NCBI GenBank assembly: GCA_029256015.1
Contig: JAQSYQ010000002.1
Location: 40,690 to 104,689 of the forward strand
Source: Gammaproteobacteria bacterium
GTDB taxonomy: Bacteria > Pseudomonadota > Gammaproteobacteria > Francisellales > CACEW01
Reading direction: 5' to 3'
Length of the DNA: 64,000 bases
Part shown: piece after piece, positions 19,115 through 28,798 of the stretch
Position numbering within the stretch: position 1 is the first letter of the stretch
Layout of the letters: each line of letters starts with the position of its first letter
Translations under genes and position numbers: made by a program
The notes under the pieces: generated by a model
What the model was told of the DNA's origin: nothing
The model's input: the letters and a program-made list of their open reading frames with translations, nothing else
Database searches by the model: none

Positions 19115-19954
19115 CTACAGGGTGAAAATGCGATAAGAACCTTGATTATCAATGCTTAATACTTTCCACAGCCAAGGCAGAAGCTCCTCAAGCTTTTCTT
19201 TAAGCTGATAAGGCGGGTTAATTATCATCATGCCGGTACCGTTCAATTGAAATCGAGAATCTTCCGGCAAAACATTGAGTTCTCCCACCAATATATTCGC
19301 CATATTCAGCGCTTTGATTTTATGATGAAATTGCCTGACTGCATCACGGTTTTTAATGGGATACCAAATGGCATAACAGCCCGTGGCAAATTTTTTCAAA
19401 GCCAGATTTAAGCTTTCAGCAATTTTATCAAATTCATTAGGCTGTTCAAAAGGCGGGTCGATTAAAATAAGAGCGCGTTTAATCGCAGGAGGCAATAAGG
19501 CCTTTAGTGCCTGATAGGCATCTTGTTGATGTACTGAAACTCTTGGGTCGTTGGCAAAGGTCGCCTTTAATAATTTCGCATCTTCTGGATGCAGCTCATT
19601 TAATATGATTTTGTCTTGTTCTCTCATCAATAGTTTTGCCAAATAGGGCGAGCCAGGGTAATAGCGTAAATCTTCTCGTGCCGTGTGCTTGCACTGTGAA
19701 ATGCAGTTGCTATAATCCGCAACCCATTTAGGAAAAGGAGGGCTTGCTGCGAATATTCTGCCAATTCCTTGCTGCCATTCCTGAGACTTCATGCTCTCCT
19801 CAGATTGGAGGTCATAAAGACCAATTCCGGCGTGAGAATCTATAAAGCAAAAGGGCTTATCTTTAGCGGCAAAACTTTCTAGTAGGCAAATTAATATGCA
19901 ATGTTTAAATACGTCACAAAAATTGCCGGCGTGGTAGATATGGCGATAATTCAT
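19115..19954 (-). CDS. rlmJ: 23S rRNA (adenine2030-N6)-methyltransferase
   Basis: MNYRHIYHAGNFCDVFKH N-terminus and ALILIDPPFEQ methyltransferase motif. Confidence 0.93.
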   Translation of the reverse strand: MNYRHIYHAGNFCDVFKHCILICLLESFAAKDKPFCFIDSHAGIGLYDLQSEESMKSQEWQQGIGRIFAASPPFPKWVADYSNCISQCKHTAREDLRYYPGSPYLAKLLMREQDKIILNELHPEDAKLLKATFANDPRVSVHQQDAYQALKALLPPAIKRALILIDPPFEQPNEFDKIAESLNLALKKFATGCYAIWYPIKNRDAVRQFHHKIKALNMANILVGELNVLPEDSRFQLNGTGMMIINPPYQLKEKLEELLPWLWKVLSIDNQGSYRIFTL

Positions 19955-20127
19955 AAATACCGCTTCCCTCTGTGTATTACATTTTCGTAGCGCTTCAAAT
20001 TGAGTGATCCTTGCTTATTAGTTTTGAGCTGAGCCGGTATATTTTTTTAGCATTATAAATATTTTAAAAGTCATCAATATTGTTAATCCTGAACTATTAT
20101 AAGAGTAAAGGCGAAGGAAAGGAATTT

Positions 20128-21018
20128 ATGGACAACCCAACAGTGCATCTTTTAGGAGTTGCATCAGGATTAGGCGCAAATAATCAAGACTGTGGACAAG
20201 GCCCCGTTGTATTAGAAAAGGATGAACAGTTTCTAGCAGGTTTGCCTGTGCATTGGGTTTGGGAAAATATGATTTATCCTCCGGAAGGGCAATATTCCAG
20301 GCTGGCATCCTTAGGTCCTATTGCAGATATAGCCCATCGGGTAGCCTATGAAGTCAATGATTTCGTCCATAATCATCAAAAATTCGCCGTAATTGGTGGG
20401 GACCATTCCATAGCTGTAGGAACTTGGAGCGGATTTTCCCATGCTTTACGCAAAGAAGGAGCGGTTGGCTTAATTTGGGTTGATGCTTATTTAGATAGCC
20501 ATACTCCCTCTACTACTGAATCAGGTAATGTACATGGTATGCCAGCAGCGCACTTATTAGGCTACGGCGCGACGGCTTTATGCAGCGTTTTGGATGCGGA
20601 ACCTAAAATCAGACCCGAAAATATATGTTATATAGGCGTGAGAACTTATGAAAAAGGCGAGCATGAACTCTTAAAAAGATTAAACGTAAAGATTTTTTAC
20701 ATGGAAGAAGTTCAGCAAAGGGGGATTCAAGCAGTGATGCAGGATGCTATTGCGCATGTCAGTAAAAATACTGTAGCTTATGGGATCAGTATCGACCTAG
20801 ACGGATTAGACTCTAATCCTGCTCCACGAGAGGCTGATTCTAATAAAGGCGGCATAAACTCTAAAGAATTTATTGAAAGTTTAGCCCTGCTGAAGCAGGA
20901 TTCTAAAATGTTGGGAGTAGAAATTGTTGAATTTAATCCCAAAGCAGATAAAGATAGTAAAACTAAAAAAACCATTCGAGAAATATTAAAGGCCTTATTT
21001 GTAGTAAAGGCTAAGTGA
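20128..21018 (+). CDS. arginase/ureohydrolase family protein with altered metal-binding motif
   Basis: GGDHSIAVGTWSGF, WVDAYLDSHTPSTTESGNVHGMPAAHLLG, SIDLDGLDSNPAPRE, VEIVEFNP; ATG 20128 has a ribosome-binding site. Confidence 0.85.
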   Translation: MDNPTVHLLGVASGLGANNQDCGQGPVVLEKDEQFLAGLPVHWVWENMIYPPEGQYSRLASLGPIADIAHRVAYEVNDFVHNHQKFAVIGGDHSIAVGTWSGFSHALRKEGAVGLIWVDAYLDSHTPSTTESGNVHGMPAAHLLGYGATALCSVLDAEPKIRPENICYIGVRTYEKGEHELLKRLNVKIFYMEEVQQRGIQAVMQDAIAHVSKNTVAYGISIDLDGLDSNPAPREADSNKGGINSKEFIESLALLKQDSKMLGVEIVEFNPKADKDSKTKKTIREILKALFVVKAK

Positions 21019-21024
21019 GTTCCT

Positions 21025-21855
21025 ATGATGCATGCCAAGGCCCTTCCTATTGGGGTATTTGATTCTGGAGTCGGAGGCTTAACCGTCTTGCGTGCCCTGC
21101 AATATCAACTGCCACACGAATCCTTTTTGTATTTAGGGGACACCGCTCGCTTACCTTATGGTACTAAAAGTCCTGATACCGTCATTGCCTATGCAAAACA
21201 GGCAGCAAGCATTCTCATTGAAAGAGGCATCAAATTTTTAGTAGTGGCTTGTAATACCGCTACCGCGACGGCTCTACCTTCTTTGCAGCAGCAATTTCCC
21301 GAGCTATCCATCATAGGGGTAATTGAGCCAGGGGCAAAAGCGGCTTGTGAAGCGACTTCAAATGGTCAGATTGCAGTGATTGCAACGGAGGCCACTGTAA
21401 AAGCCCAAGGCTATCAAAAGGCCATCCATCGAATAAAACCTGATGCTAAAGTCATCGCTGAAAGCTGTACTTTGTTTGTGGCCCTGGCTGAAGAAGGTTG
21501 GGTCGAGGGAGATATCGCAGAGGCTGTGGCTGAGCGCTATTTGCAGCCCTTATTGTTTGCTGAACCTGAGTTCAAGCCGGACACTTTAATTCTAGGCTGT
21601 ACGCATTTTCCTGCTTTATATGTTCCTATTAAAAAGGTGGCAGGAGAAAAAATTATAGTCATTGACTCGGCTTATTCCACAGCAAAAGTCGCGGTAGATC
21701 AGTTAAAACAATTAAATTTGTTGAACGAAAGCAACGACAAGGGCCAGATTCATTTTATGGTAACCGATGCTCCAGGAAGGTTTGCCAGAGTCGCCCAATA
21801 TTTCTTGGGTAAAGAGCTTTTGCCGCATCAAGTTGAGTTGGTAGATTTTCACTAA
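21025..21855 (+). CDS. murI: glutamate racemase
   Basis: PIGVFDSGVGGLTVLRAL, VVACNTATATALP, LILGCTHFPAL. Confidence 0.96.
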   Translation: MMHAKALPIGVFDSGVGGLTVLRALQYQLPHESFLYLGDTARLPYGTKSPDTVIAYAKQAASILIERGIKFLVVACNTATATALPSLQQQFPELSIIGVIEPGAKAACEATSNGQIAVIATEATVKAQGYQKAIHRIKPDAKVIAESCTLFVALAEEGWVEGDIAEAVAERYLQPLLFAEPEFKPDTLILGCTHFPALYVPIKKVAGEKIIVIDSAYSTAKVAVDQLKQLNLLNESNDKGQIHFMVTDAPGRFARVAQYFLGKELLPHQVELVDFH

Positions 21856-21867
21856 ATTGAGAAATTT

Positions 21868-22410
21868 ATGCCAATCGCTCCTGTATTTGATAAAGCACAA
21901 TGGCCCTTGCTATGGCAAGCAGCCATGTCTCATGGGATATACAAAACCAAAAAATATTTTATTGATCTCGATAGTTATTCTCGCATTAAAAATGGGGTTG
22001 GCTATAAGGTAAGCTGTCAGGAAATTAGCGTTCACTTGCATAATGGCTTCAAGATTGGATCCATTCACATTAGAGATAACTGGTTAAACCATATTGTGGT
22101 CGATAAAGACCATAGACGCCGTGGCATAGCAAGCCAGCTCATGAAATTGGCCATGGAAAATTTTGGCACATTTAAAATTGCCTGTGTTAAAGAGTCTCGC
22201 TTTTATGAGTATTCATTAACTGAAGAGGGAGCGATTTTAGTTGAGGCTTGCTTAAAAAAAGGCATTATTAAAGATATTCAATGTTTTGGGCCAGGTTGTA
22301 TCCCTCTATCAGATCAAGCGAGCGGGGACCCGGGTTTAGCTATTTCAAGCTTATCTCGCTATGCGCGTGAGGAACCTTCCGGCATATTATCGATTTCTTT
22401 AAGCCTGTGA
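21868..22410 (+). CDS. GNAT-like N-acetyltransferase
   Basis: HIVVDKDHRRRGIASQLMKLAM acetyl-CoA-binding-like motif. Confidence 0.6.
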   Translation: MPIAPVFDKAQWPLLWQAAMSHGIYKTKKYFIDLDSYSRIKNGVGYKVSCQEISVHLHNGFKIGSIHIRDNWLNHIVVDKDHRRRGIASQLMKLAMENFGTFKIACVKESRFYEYSLTEEGAILVEACLKKGIIKDIQCFGPGCIPLSDQASGDPGLAISSLSRYAREEPSGILSISLSL

Positions 22411-22477
22411 TCTTATGTAAATATCATCATGGTCCGGGTATAGTTTATCTTCTTATCCATAACAATGGGGAAGTAAT

Positions 22478-23335
22478 GTGCCTAATCTTGCTGAAATTTT
22501 GGAAGGACATAGATTGAGTAGAGATAGACCGAGCAATATTGTACAGTCCTGGTTGACTGAAAAGCTCAACGAAAAAGACCTGCATGGTAGAACTGCCCTG
22601 ATTAACGCTGTACGGGCTGGAATGACTGAGGAAGTTGAAAAGCTCATCCAGTTAGGAGCTAGCCTTGATCTGCAGGATGCAGAGGGAAACACGGCTTTAA
22701 TGTATGCTGCTGAAGGCGGGAAAGAATCTTTGCAAGCTTTGCTTGATAGTGGGGCTAATGCGGATATTTGTAACAAGCGTGGGGAAACCGCTTTACATTG
22801 TGCTGCATTTTGCGGTTATCAGTGGGCAATTTCAGCAATCATCAAAGCCCGTCCTGAGCTTAACCTTGATCTTCAAGATCACATGGGAAGAACGGCATTA
22901 TTTTTAGGCTTTGATAAGAAATATGGCCGCCAGGCTGGTCAAGCCTTACTGGATGCGGGTGCTGATCCTAATATTCCTGAAATGGGGGGTGAAACCATTT
23001 TAGAACGTTTGTCGGCTTTTTACGCTAGAGATACGTACAATTGGCTCCTCGAGCGGTCTCAAAAAACAGGCCCCGATATTGCGCGTCTTATCAGTGGCCA
23101 TGCAATAGTTACGTCTAAGGCTAGTGCTAATCTTGCAAGAGCAAAGGCTGACTTGCATCGTAATACAGATCGGCTAGCTTTCGCTGTCTTGGATATGCTA
23201 AAAGATGCCCGAATTAATCTTCTGTGCGTTTATGAGGCAATAGCCTGGCAGAGGCGTGAGCCTCTTATATTTCTTCGAAGAAAGCTGAGGCTAGACAGAG
23301 AGGCGGCGCTTGATGCAGAGAGTGTAGGCCCTTAA
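22478..23335 (+). CDS. ankyrin-repeat protein
   Basis: About 4-5 ANK repeats ([46 protein letters not shown]...); GTG start. Confidence 0.85.
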   Translation: MPNLAEILEGHRLSRDRPSNIVQSWLTEKLNEKDLHGRTALINAVRAGMTEEVEKLIQLGASLDLQDAEGNTALMYAAEGGKESLQALLDSGANADICNKRGETALHCAAFCGYQWAISAIIKARPELNLDLQDHMGRTALFLGFDKKYGRQAGQALLDAGADPNIPEMGGETILERLSAFYARDTYNWLLERSQKTGPDIARLISGHAIVTSKASANLARAKADLHRNTDRLAFAVLDMLKDARINLLCVYEAIAWQRREPLIFLRRKLRLDREAALDAESVGP

Positions 23336-24003
23336 CTATACTGAGTCGGATCAGCTATTCCTGCTTCAATAAAGCCCTGCTTTCTGAAATGACAGCTATC
23401 GCACTCACCGCAGGCACGGCCTTCGCTATCGGCCCGATAGCAGGAAACACTTAGGCTGTAATCGGCACCTAGTTTGCTGCCAAGTTTAATAATTTCAGAT
23501 TTTTTCAAATCAATAATCGGGGTCATCACTTTAATGGGGTGGCCTTCTACTCCGGCCTTGGTGCCGGTTTCCGCGACTTTTTGAAAAGCTTTGATAAACT
23601 CAGGTCTACAATCCGGGTATCCCGAATAGTCCACTGCATTGGCCCCAATAAAAAGGGCTTCGGCTCCGATAATTTCAGCATAGCCTAATGCAATGGATAA
23701 AAAGATAATATTGCGGGCAGGAACGTAGGTTGCGGGGATTTCAGATGTTCCAGCAAAGTCTGTCACTTCAATGGATTGATCGGTTAAAGCTGAGCCGCCC
23801 ATTTGGCCTAAAGCATGAATTTCAATAATCTTATGATGAGCTTTGTAATGTTGAGTAATTTTTTTGGCGGCTTCAAGTTCTGATCGGTGCTTTTGACCGT
23901 AGTCAAAGCTGATCGCATAAACTTCATAGCCTTGAGATTGAGCGATCACCAGGCAGCTTAGGCTGTCTAAGCCGCCCGATAATAGCACTACGGCTTTTTT
24001 CAT
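23332..24003 (-). CDS. queC: 7-cyano-7-deazaguanine synthase
   Basis: [15 protein letters not shown]-loop and [20 protein letters not shown] zinc motif. Confidence 0.96.
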   Translation of the reverse strand: MKKAVVLLSGGLDSLSCLVIAQSQGYEVYAISFDYGQKHRSELEAAKKITQHYKAHHKIIEIHALGQMGGSALTDQSIEVTDFAGTSEIPATYVPARNIIFLSIALGYAEIIGAEALFIGANAVDYSGYPDCRPEFIKAFQKVAETGTKAGVEGHPIKVMTPIIDLKKSEIIKLGSKLGADYSLSVSCYRADSEGRACGECDSCHFRKQGFIEAGIADPTQYS

Positions 24004-25064
24004 AGCAGATTAGCCAAACCGATTAGAACAAGCACGATAGTGATAATCCAGAATCGAACTACCACTTTAGACTCCGGCCAGCCACTTAGTTCAAAGTGGT
24101 GATGAATCGGCGCCATTTTAAATATGCGCTTTTTATTGCGAAGTTTGAATGAGCCGACCTGCAGGATCACAGATAGGGTTTCCAGCACAAAAATACCGCC
24201 CATAATAACTAAGACGAGTTCTTGGCGTACTACAAGTGAAACCACGCCTAATGCCGCACCTAAAGCCAAGGCTCCGACATCCCCCATAAATAGTTGAGCG
24301 GGATAAGCGTTAAACCATAAAAAGCCTAAGCCGGCACCCACTATCGCCATACAAAATACAGTCATTTCCCCTGCGCCAGGCACGGATAAGAGCTGGTGGG
24401 CTTTGGCAAAATTGGGATCAGTGCCTAAATAAGCGAAAGCAGCCAGACCTAATGCAACCAGCATAGTGGGAACAATAGCCAATCCGTCTAAGCCGTCGGT
24501 TAAATTTACAGCATTGCTGCTTCCTACAATCACAAAGTAAGCCAATATGATAAATAGCAGGCCGATATGGACCGATAGATGAGCATAGGGAATTAATAAA
24601 TTGGTGGCGTTGAAAATCGAAAGGTAATGATATAAAGCTAAGGCCGCAATCAAGCCTAGCATGGATTGCCAAAAATATTTCCAGCGAGAGCGTAAGCCTT
24701 GAGAGTGTTTTAAAATTAATTTGGTAAAGTCATCATACCAACCGATAGCACCAAAACCTAACAGACTGATCAGCGCTATCCACAAATAACGGTTACTTAG
24801 ATGCCCCCAGATTAAGCAGCTTAAAGTAATCGCGATTAAAATTAAAACGCCTCCCATGGTAGGGGTGCCTTTTTTGCTGTAATGAGATTGAGGCCCTTCT
24901 TGGCGGATCACTTGACCTATTAATTTTTTTTGCAACAGGCGAATGGTAATTGGCCCTAACAGCAAAGAAATAGCCAAGGCGGTAATTAAGGCCATCATGC
25001 TTCTAAAAATTAGCGAGCAACCAAATCCGCTTAAGCTTAAATGATGTATTAATGTGATCCACAT
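24000..25064 (-). CDS. mraY: phospho-N-acetylmuramoyl-pentapeptide-transferase
   Basis: Multi-[46 protein letters not shown]. Confidence 0.97.
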   Translation of the reverse strand: MWITLIHHLSLSGFGCSLIFRSMMALITALAISLLLGPITIRLLQKKLIGQVIRQEGPQSHYSKKGTPTMGGVLILIAITLSCLIWGHLSNRYLWIALISLLGFGAIGWYDDFTKLILKHSQGLRSRWKYFWQSMLGLIAALALYHYLSIFNATNLLIPYAHLSVHIGLLFIILAYFVIVGSSNAVNLTDGLDGLAIVPTMLVALGLAAFAYLGTDPNFAKAHQLLSVPGAGEMTVFCMAIVGAGLGFLWFNAYPAQLFMGDVGALALGAALGVVSLVVRQELVLVIMGGIFVLETLSVILQVGSFKLRNKKRIFKMAPIHHHFELSGWPESKVVVRFWIITIVLVLIGLANLL

Positions 25065-26410
25065 GTTGGGTCCCCTAAAATGCTGTTAACGATGTCTTCC
25101 ATAGTATTGCTGCGAGAACCTTTCACAAGCACCATGGTATCGGGGCCAAGTTCAGGTTTTAAAGCCTCTACCAATTCGGCTTTAGTTGAAAAATAATGCG
25201 CTCTTTGATCGCAAGCTGCCAAGGTCTGATCAATCAAGTGCTTTTCACCGAATAATAAAAACAAATCAATTTTGGACGCTTTAACAAGCTCTCCCATTTT
25301 GCTGTGGTATTCGGCAGCATATTGACCCAGTTCTCGCATATTGCTCATGACGAATATTTTTTTGCCGGGAAAGTGGCTTAGTGTTTTAATGGCATTTTGA
25401 ACGGCATCAAAGCTTGCATTGTAAGTATCATCAATTAATACAGTTCCGTTTCGAAGGGTGTGAGGTTTAAAGCGGCCTTTAACGGGAGTGACACTGGCTA
25501 ATCCTTGAGCGACTTCGCTCAAACTGACTCCCGCAGCTAAACAGGCTGTTGCAGCAGCTAATGCATTGTAAACCACATGCTCGCCAAGCAGGGGAACTGC
25601 CATGGCTTGATTGCCAATAGGGGAAAGTAAATCAAAGCTTGCTCCTTCAGGGCCAAAATGAACATGCTGGGCCATCACCTCTGCTTTGTGATGTAAGCCA
25701 TAAGTGAGTCGATGCCTTTTATCGATTTTGGTAGACCAGCTTTCAGCAAATTGCTCATCGGCATTTACCACGGCGATTCCGTTTGGAGGCAGGCCTAAGA
25801 AAATATCGGATTTCTCGTTAGATACGCCTTCAAGGGAACCTAAGCCTTCTAAATGACAAGCGCCAATGCTGGTGATTAAACAAATGCTAGGTTGCGTAAT
25901 TTTAGTCACATAGGCAATTTCACCACGAGAGTTAGTGCCCATTTCAATCACAGCGAATTTGTGCTCAGGCCTTATTCTCAATAAAGTAAGGGGAACTCCA
26001 TAGGCGTTATTAAGATTGCCAATGGTGGCCAGGGTAGGGGCTTTTTGATTTAAGATTGCTGCAATCATTTCCTTGGTGCCGGTCTTTCCATAGCTTCCGG
26101 TTAAGCCAATCACTGGGATAGAAAACTGTTCTCGCCATAACTTAGCCAATTGCCCTAAGCCCAATAGCGTGTCTTTTACCACGATTTCAGGAATACCCAA
26201 ATCTAAGCGATGGTCTGTCATTAAGGCCGCGGCTCCTGATTTCACCGCTTGTTCGGCATAGCTGTGGCCATCCATGTTTTCGCCTTTAATTGCAACAAAC
26301 AGCTCGCCTGGCTTTAGGGTCCTGCTGTCGATGCTTACCCCCGGCAAGCTCATATCTTGGCCATAATATTCTGCGCCAATTGCCTTGCTTAACTGTGCTA
26401 AACTCATCAT
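25049..26410 (-). CDS. murF: UDP-MurNAc-tripeptide-D-alanyl-D-alanine ligase
   Basis: Mur ligase motifs ([24 protein letters not shown]); overlaps murE and mraY. Confidence 0.95.
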   Translation of the reverse strand: MMSLAQLSKAIGAEYYGQDMSLPGVSIDSRTLKPGELFVAIKGENMDGHSYAEQAVKSGAAALMTDHRLDLGIPEIVVKDTLLGLGQLAKLWREQFSIPVIGLTGSYGKTGTKEMIAAILNQKAPTLATIGNLNNAYGVPLTLLRIRPEHKFAVIEMGTNSRGEIAYVTKITQPSICLITSIGACHLEGLGSLEGVSNEKSDIFLGLPPNGIAVVNADEQFAESWSTKIDKRHRLTYGLHHKAEVMAQHVHFGPEGASFDLLSPIGNQAMAVPLLGEHVVYNALAAATACLAAGVSLSEVAQGLASVTPVKGRFKPHTLRNGTVLIDDTYNASFDAVQNAIKTLSHFPGKKIFVMSNMRELGQYAAEYHSKMGELVKASKIDLFLLFGEKHLIDQTLAACDQRAHYFSTKAELVEALKPELGPDTMVLVKGSRSNTMEDIVNSILGDPTCGSH

Positions 26411-27924
26411 GCTTTATTACCTTCAGTAAATTTTTTAACGACTTCTCGCTCATCAAAATGGCTTTTAGTTCCGCCGATATCCATATAAGTTTCATGGCCT
26501 TTTCCGGCCAATAAAATACAGTCATTTTTATCTGCATGGCTTAAAGCAAACTCTATGGCTTTTGCCCGATCAGGTTCAACATGGACTTTGTCAGTTTGCC
26601 TGAATCCAGCCATAATATCAGCGAAAATCTGCTGCATATCTTCAAGTCGCGAATTATCCTGAGTCAGGATTACGCGATCTGCACATTGTTCCGCTATTTT
26701 AGCCATTTCTGGGCGCTTTCCTCGGTCCCGATTTCCCCCGCAACCAAAAACTACCCATGTTTTTGCCTGGCAGTGTTCTCTCATTGCAGACAGTGCTTTT
26801 TCCAAAGCATCCGGCGTATGAGCGTAGTCGATAACTACAGTTGGAAAGCCGGCGTAGGAAAGTTTTTCCATTCTTCCACTAACAGGTTTTATTCGCTCCA
26901 ATGCCATAAGAATAGCAGATATAGGATGATTTAAAGCACAAAGACCACAAATTACTGCCAAGATATTACTGATGTTAAAAGCGCCTAATAAAGGCAATTC
27001 ACAATTAGCTTCTCCCCAAATTGAAGCAAGTTTTAGTTTTACTCCGTTAGGCTGCATCGCGGATGAAACAACATGGATGTCAGAAGAATGCTGTTTAGCA
27101 CTGTACCATAGAATTTTCGTCTCAGGCCCACAGCTTTTTTGCATTTGTTTTGAATAGTCATCATCTGAATTGAGTACAGCAAACCTTAAACCAGGCATAG
27201 CAAACAGTTTGGCCTTGGCTGCGGCGTAATGTTCCATATCTCCATGGTAGTCTAAATGGTCCCGAGTTAAATTAGTGAAAATAGCCACATCAAATTTGAC
27301 TCCTTCAACTCGCCGTTGTTCCAAGCCGTGAGAGGAGACTTCCATTGCAACCATGCTAGCTCCTTGGTCTCGAAGCTCTGCCAATAGATGCTGTAAATAC
27401 AAGGGGTCCGGGGTGGTACAGTTTGTGGTATTGAGAGAGCCCCACAACCCATTGCCGACTGTGCCGATGACTCCGCAGCTTTGGCCCATCATCGTTAATA
27501 TTTGAGCGATGTAATGAGTGGTGGAGGTTTTACCATTGGTTCCCGTCACCCCAATTATGGTGAGTGCTTGGCTTGGGTCGTTATAAAAATAGGGGCCCAA
27601 TTCAAAGATTTTTTCACTTAAATGTTCAACTGGAATAAGGGGAACAGAGCAATTTTCAGGAAAAACAAATTTCCCATCGTCTTCATATGCAATAGCAGTG
27701 GCCCCGGCTTGAATGGCTTCGTTGATAAAGCCTCGGCCATCTTCATAAATCCCAGGGCAGGCACAAAATAAAGAGCCGCCCCTCACCCCAGCCCTCTCCC
27801 ACGAGGGGCGAGGGAGTGCTATTTGGCGGCTATCTAGGCAAACTTGTTGAATATGAATTTTTTCCCAATCGGGATCTGTTTTTTTTGCTTTTAAAAAGCG
27901 GGAGATAGCGCCAAGTGATTTCAT
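26407..27924 (-). CDS. murE: UDP-MurNAc-tripeptide synthetase, carrying an in-frame repeat-derived insert
   Basis: GVTGTNGKTSTTHYIAQ, EVSSHGLEQRRV, VIDYAHTPDALEKAL, GCGGNRDRGKRPEM; N-terminal SRQIA[LPRPSWERAGVRG]GSLF. Confidence 0.95.
   Translation of the reverse strand: MKSLGAISRFLKAKKTDPDWEKIHIQQVCLDSRQIALPRPSWERAGVRGGSLFCACPGIYEDGRGFINEAIQAGATAIAYEDDGKFVFPENCSVPLIPVEHLSEKIFELGPYFYNDPSQALTIIGVTGTNGKTSTTHYIAQILTMMGQSCGVIGTVGNGLWGSLNTTNCTTPDPLYLQHLLAELRDQGASMVAMEVSSHGLEQRRVEGVKFDVAIFTNLTRDHLDYHGDMEHYAAAKAKLFAMPGLRFAVLNSDDDYSKQMQKSCGPETKILWYSAKQHSSDIHVVSSAMQPNGVKLKLASIWGEANCELPLLGAFNISNILAVICGLCALNHPISAILMALERIKPVSGRMEKLSYAGFPTVVIDYAHTPDALEKALSAMREHCQAKTWVVFGCGGNRDRGKRPEMAKIAEQCADRVILTQDNSRLEDMQQIFADIMAGFRQTDKVHVEPDRAKAIEFALSHADKNDCILLAGKGHETYMDIGGTKSHFDEREVVKKFTEGNKA
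27778..27816 (-). repeat. palindromic repeat segment inserted in frame in murE (39 nt, 13 codons)
   Basis: Plus strand GCCCCTCACCCCAGCCCTCTCCCACGAGGGGCGAGGGAG; palindromic; interrupts the conserved SRxxxxGxLF region. Confidence 0.8.
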
Positions 27925-28096
27925 TTTATACCTTTGTATGGGGCAGAATTACAAGCATTCAAGCTCTTCGTTATTATGCCAAAAGTTTAATTTTTTTTAA
28001 ATCTTTCAAATAGACTAGACGGCTTATGGACAAAGTGCTAGATTGATGACGGTTTTATTGTATAGATTTGGGGAAAAGTTAAGAAGGTTTTTAATC

Positions 28097-28717
28097 ATGA
28101 TATATGGCTATATTTCGCTCTACTATAATTCCACAAAAGATGTTAAAGCAGCGATGTTGGATTATGCTAAATTAAAGGGTTTTAAAATTGATCAGATAGT
28201 CGAAGACCCTGCTAATAATAGAGTGAACTGGGAAAAGCGATCTCTTGCTAAGCTCCTCAAAGAAACCTTAAAGCCTGGCGATGCTTTGGTGATTTATGAG
28301 GCTTCTAACTTAGCACGCTCCACTTCACAGATTCTCGAAATCTTAAAAGTAGTTGCTGAACGCAACATTATTTTGCATCTTGCAAAATATGATCAAATTT
28401 ATCCTCACAAGGATCATGTTAATACCGAAGATTTCCTCACTCTGGTACAAAATATCGAAAGCGATTTTGTAGCAAAAAGAGTGACCGATGCTTTGGCCCG
28501 TAGAAAAGCGGCAGGTTTGCCTGTGGGACGTCCAAAAGGTAAATTGAATCGTTCTTTAAAGCTCGACAAATATCGCAAAGAAATTCAAAAATATTTGGAT
28601 ATTAAAGTCAGTCGAGCTTCTATTGCTAAATTGATAGGCTGCAATGCCCAGACTCTTTATAACTATATTGAGAAAAGGCAGATGAGAGCGCAAGACGCAC
28701 AAAGCAATAAAGCGTAA
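28097..28717 (+). CDS. serine recombinase (Mpi/resolvase-like) lacking canonical catalytic N-terminal motif
   Basis: YGYISLYYNST... where YGYIRVST is expected; resolvase region NLARSTSQILEIL, ALARRKAAGLPVGRPKG linker and C-terminal HTH; ATG 28097 after AAGAAGG. Confidence 0.8.
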   Translation: MIYGYISLYYNSTKDVKAAMLDYAKLKGFKIDQIVEDPANNRVNWEKRSLAKLLKETLKPGDALVIYEASNLARSTSQILEILKVVAERNIILHLAKYDQIYPHKDHVNTEDFLTLVQNIESDFVAKRVTDALARRKAAGLPVGRPKGKLNRSLKLDKYRKEIQKYLDIKVSRASIAKLIGCNAQTLYNYIEKRQMRAQDAQSNKA

Positions 28718-28791
28718 AATCCACCCTAGCCCTCCTTTCAAAAAGGAGGGGATTAATTTTTCCCTTTAATAAAGGGGAGGGAGGGATTTAA
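28715..28791. repeat. palindromic intergenic repeat (TAAAATCC family)
   Basis: TAAAATCCACCCTAGCCCTCCTTTCAAAAAGGAGGGG ... GGGGAGGGAGGGATTTA; overlaps the recombinase stop codon. Confidence 0.85.
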
Positions 28792-28798
28792 GATGGAT

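Noticed and set aside
22704-22907. 67-aa ORF overlapping the ankyrin gene, possible frameshift
   Set aside because: The main frame is continuous with ANK repeats through the region; no frameshift needed
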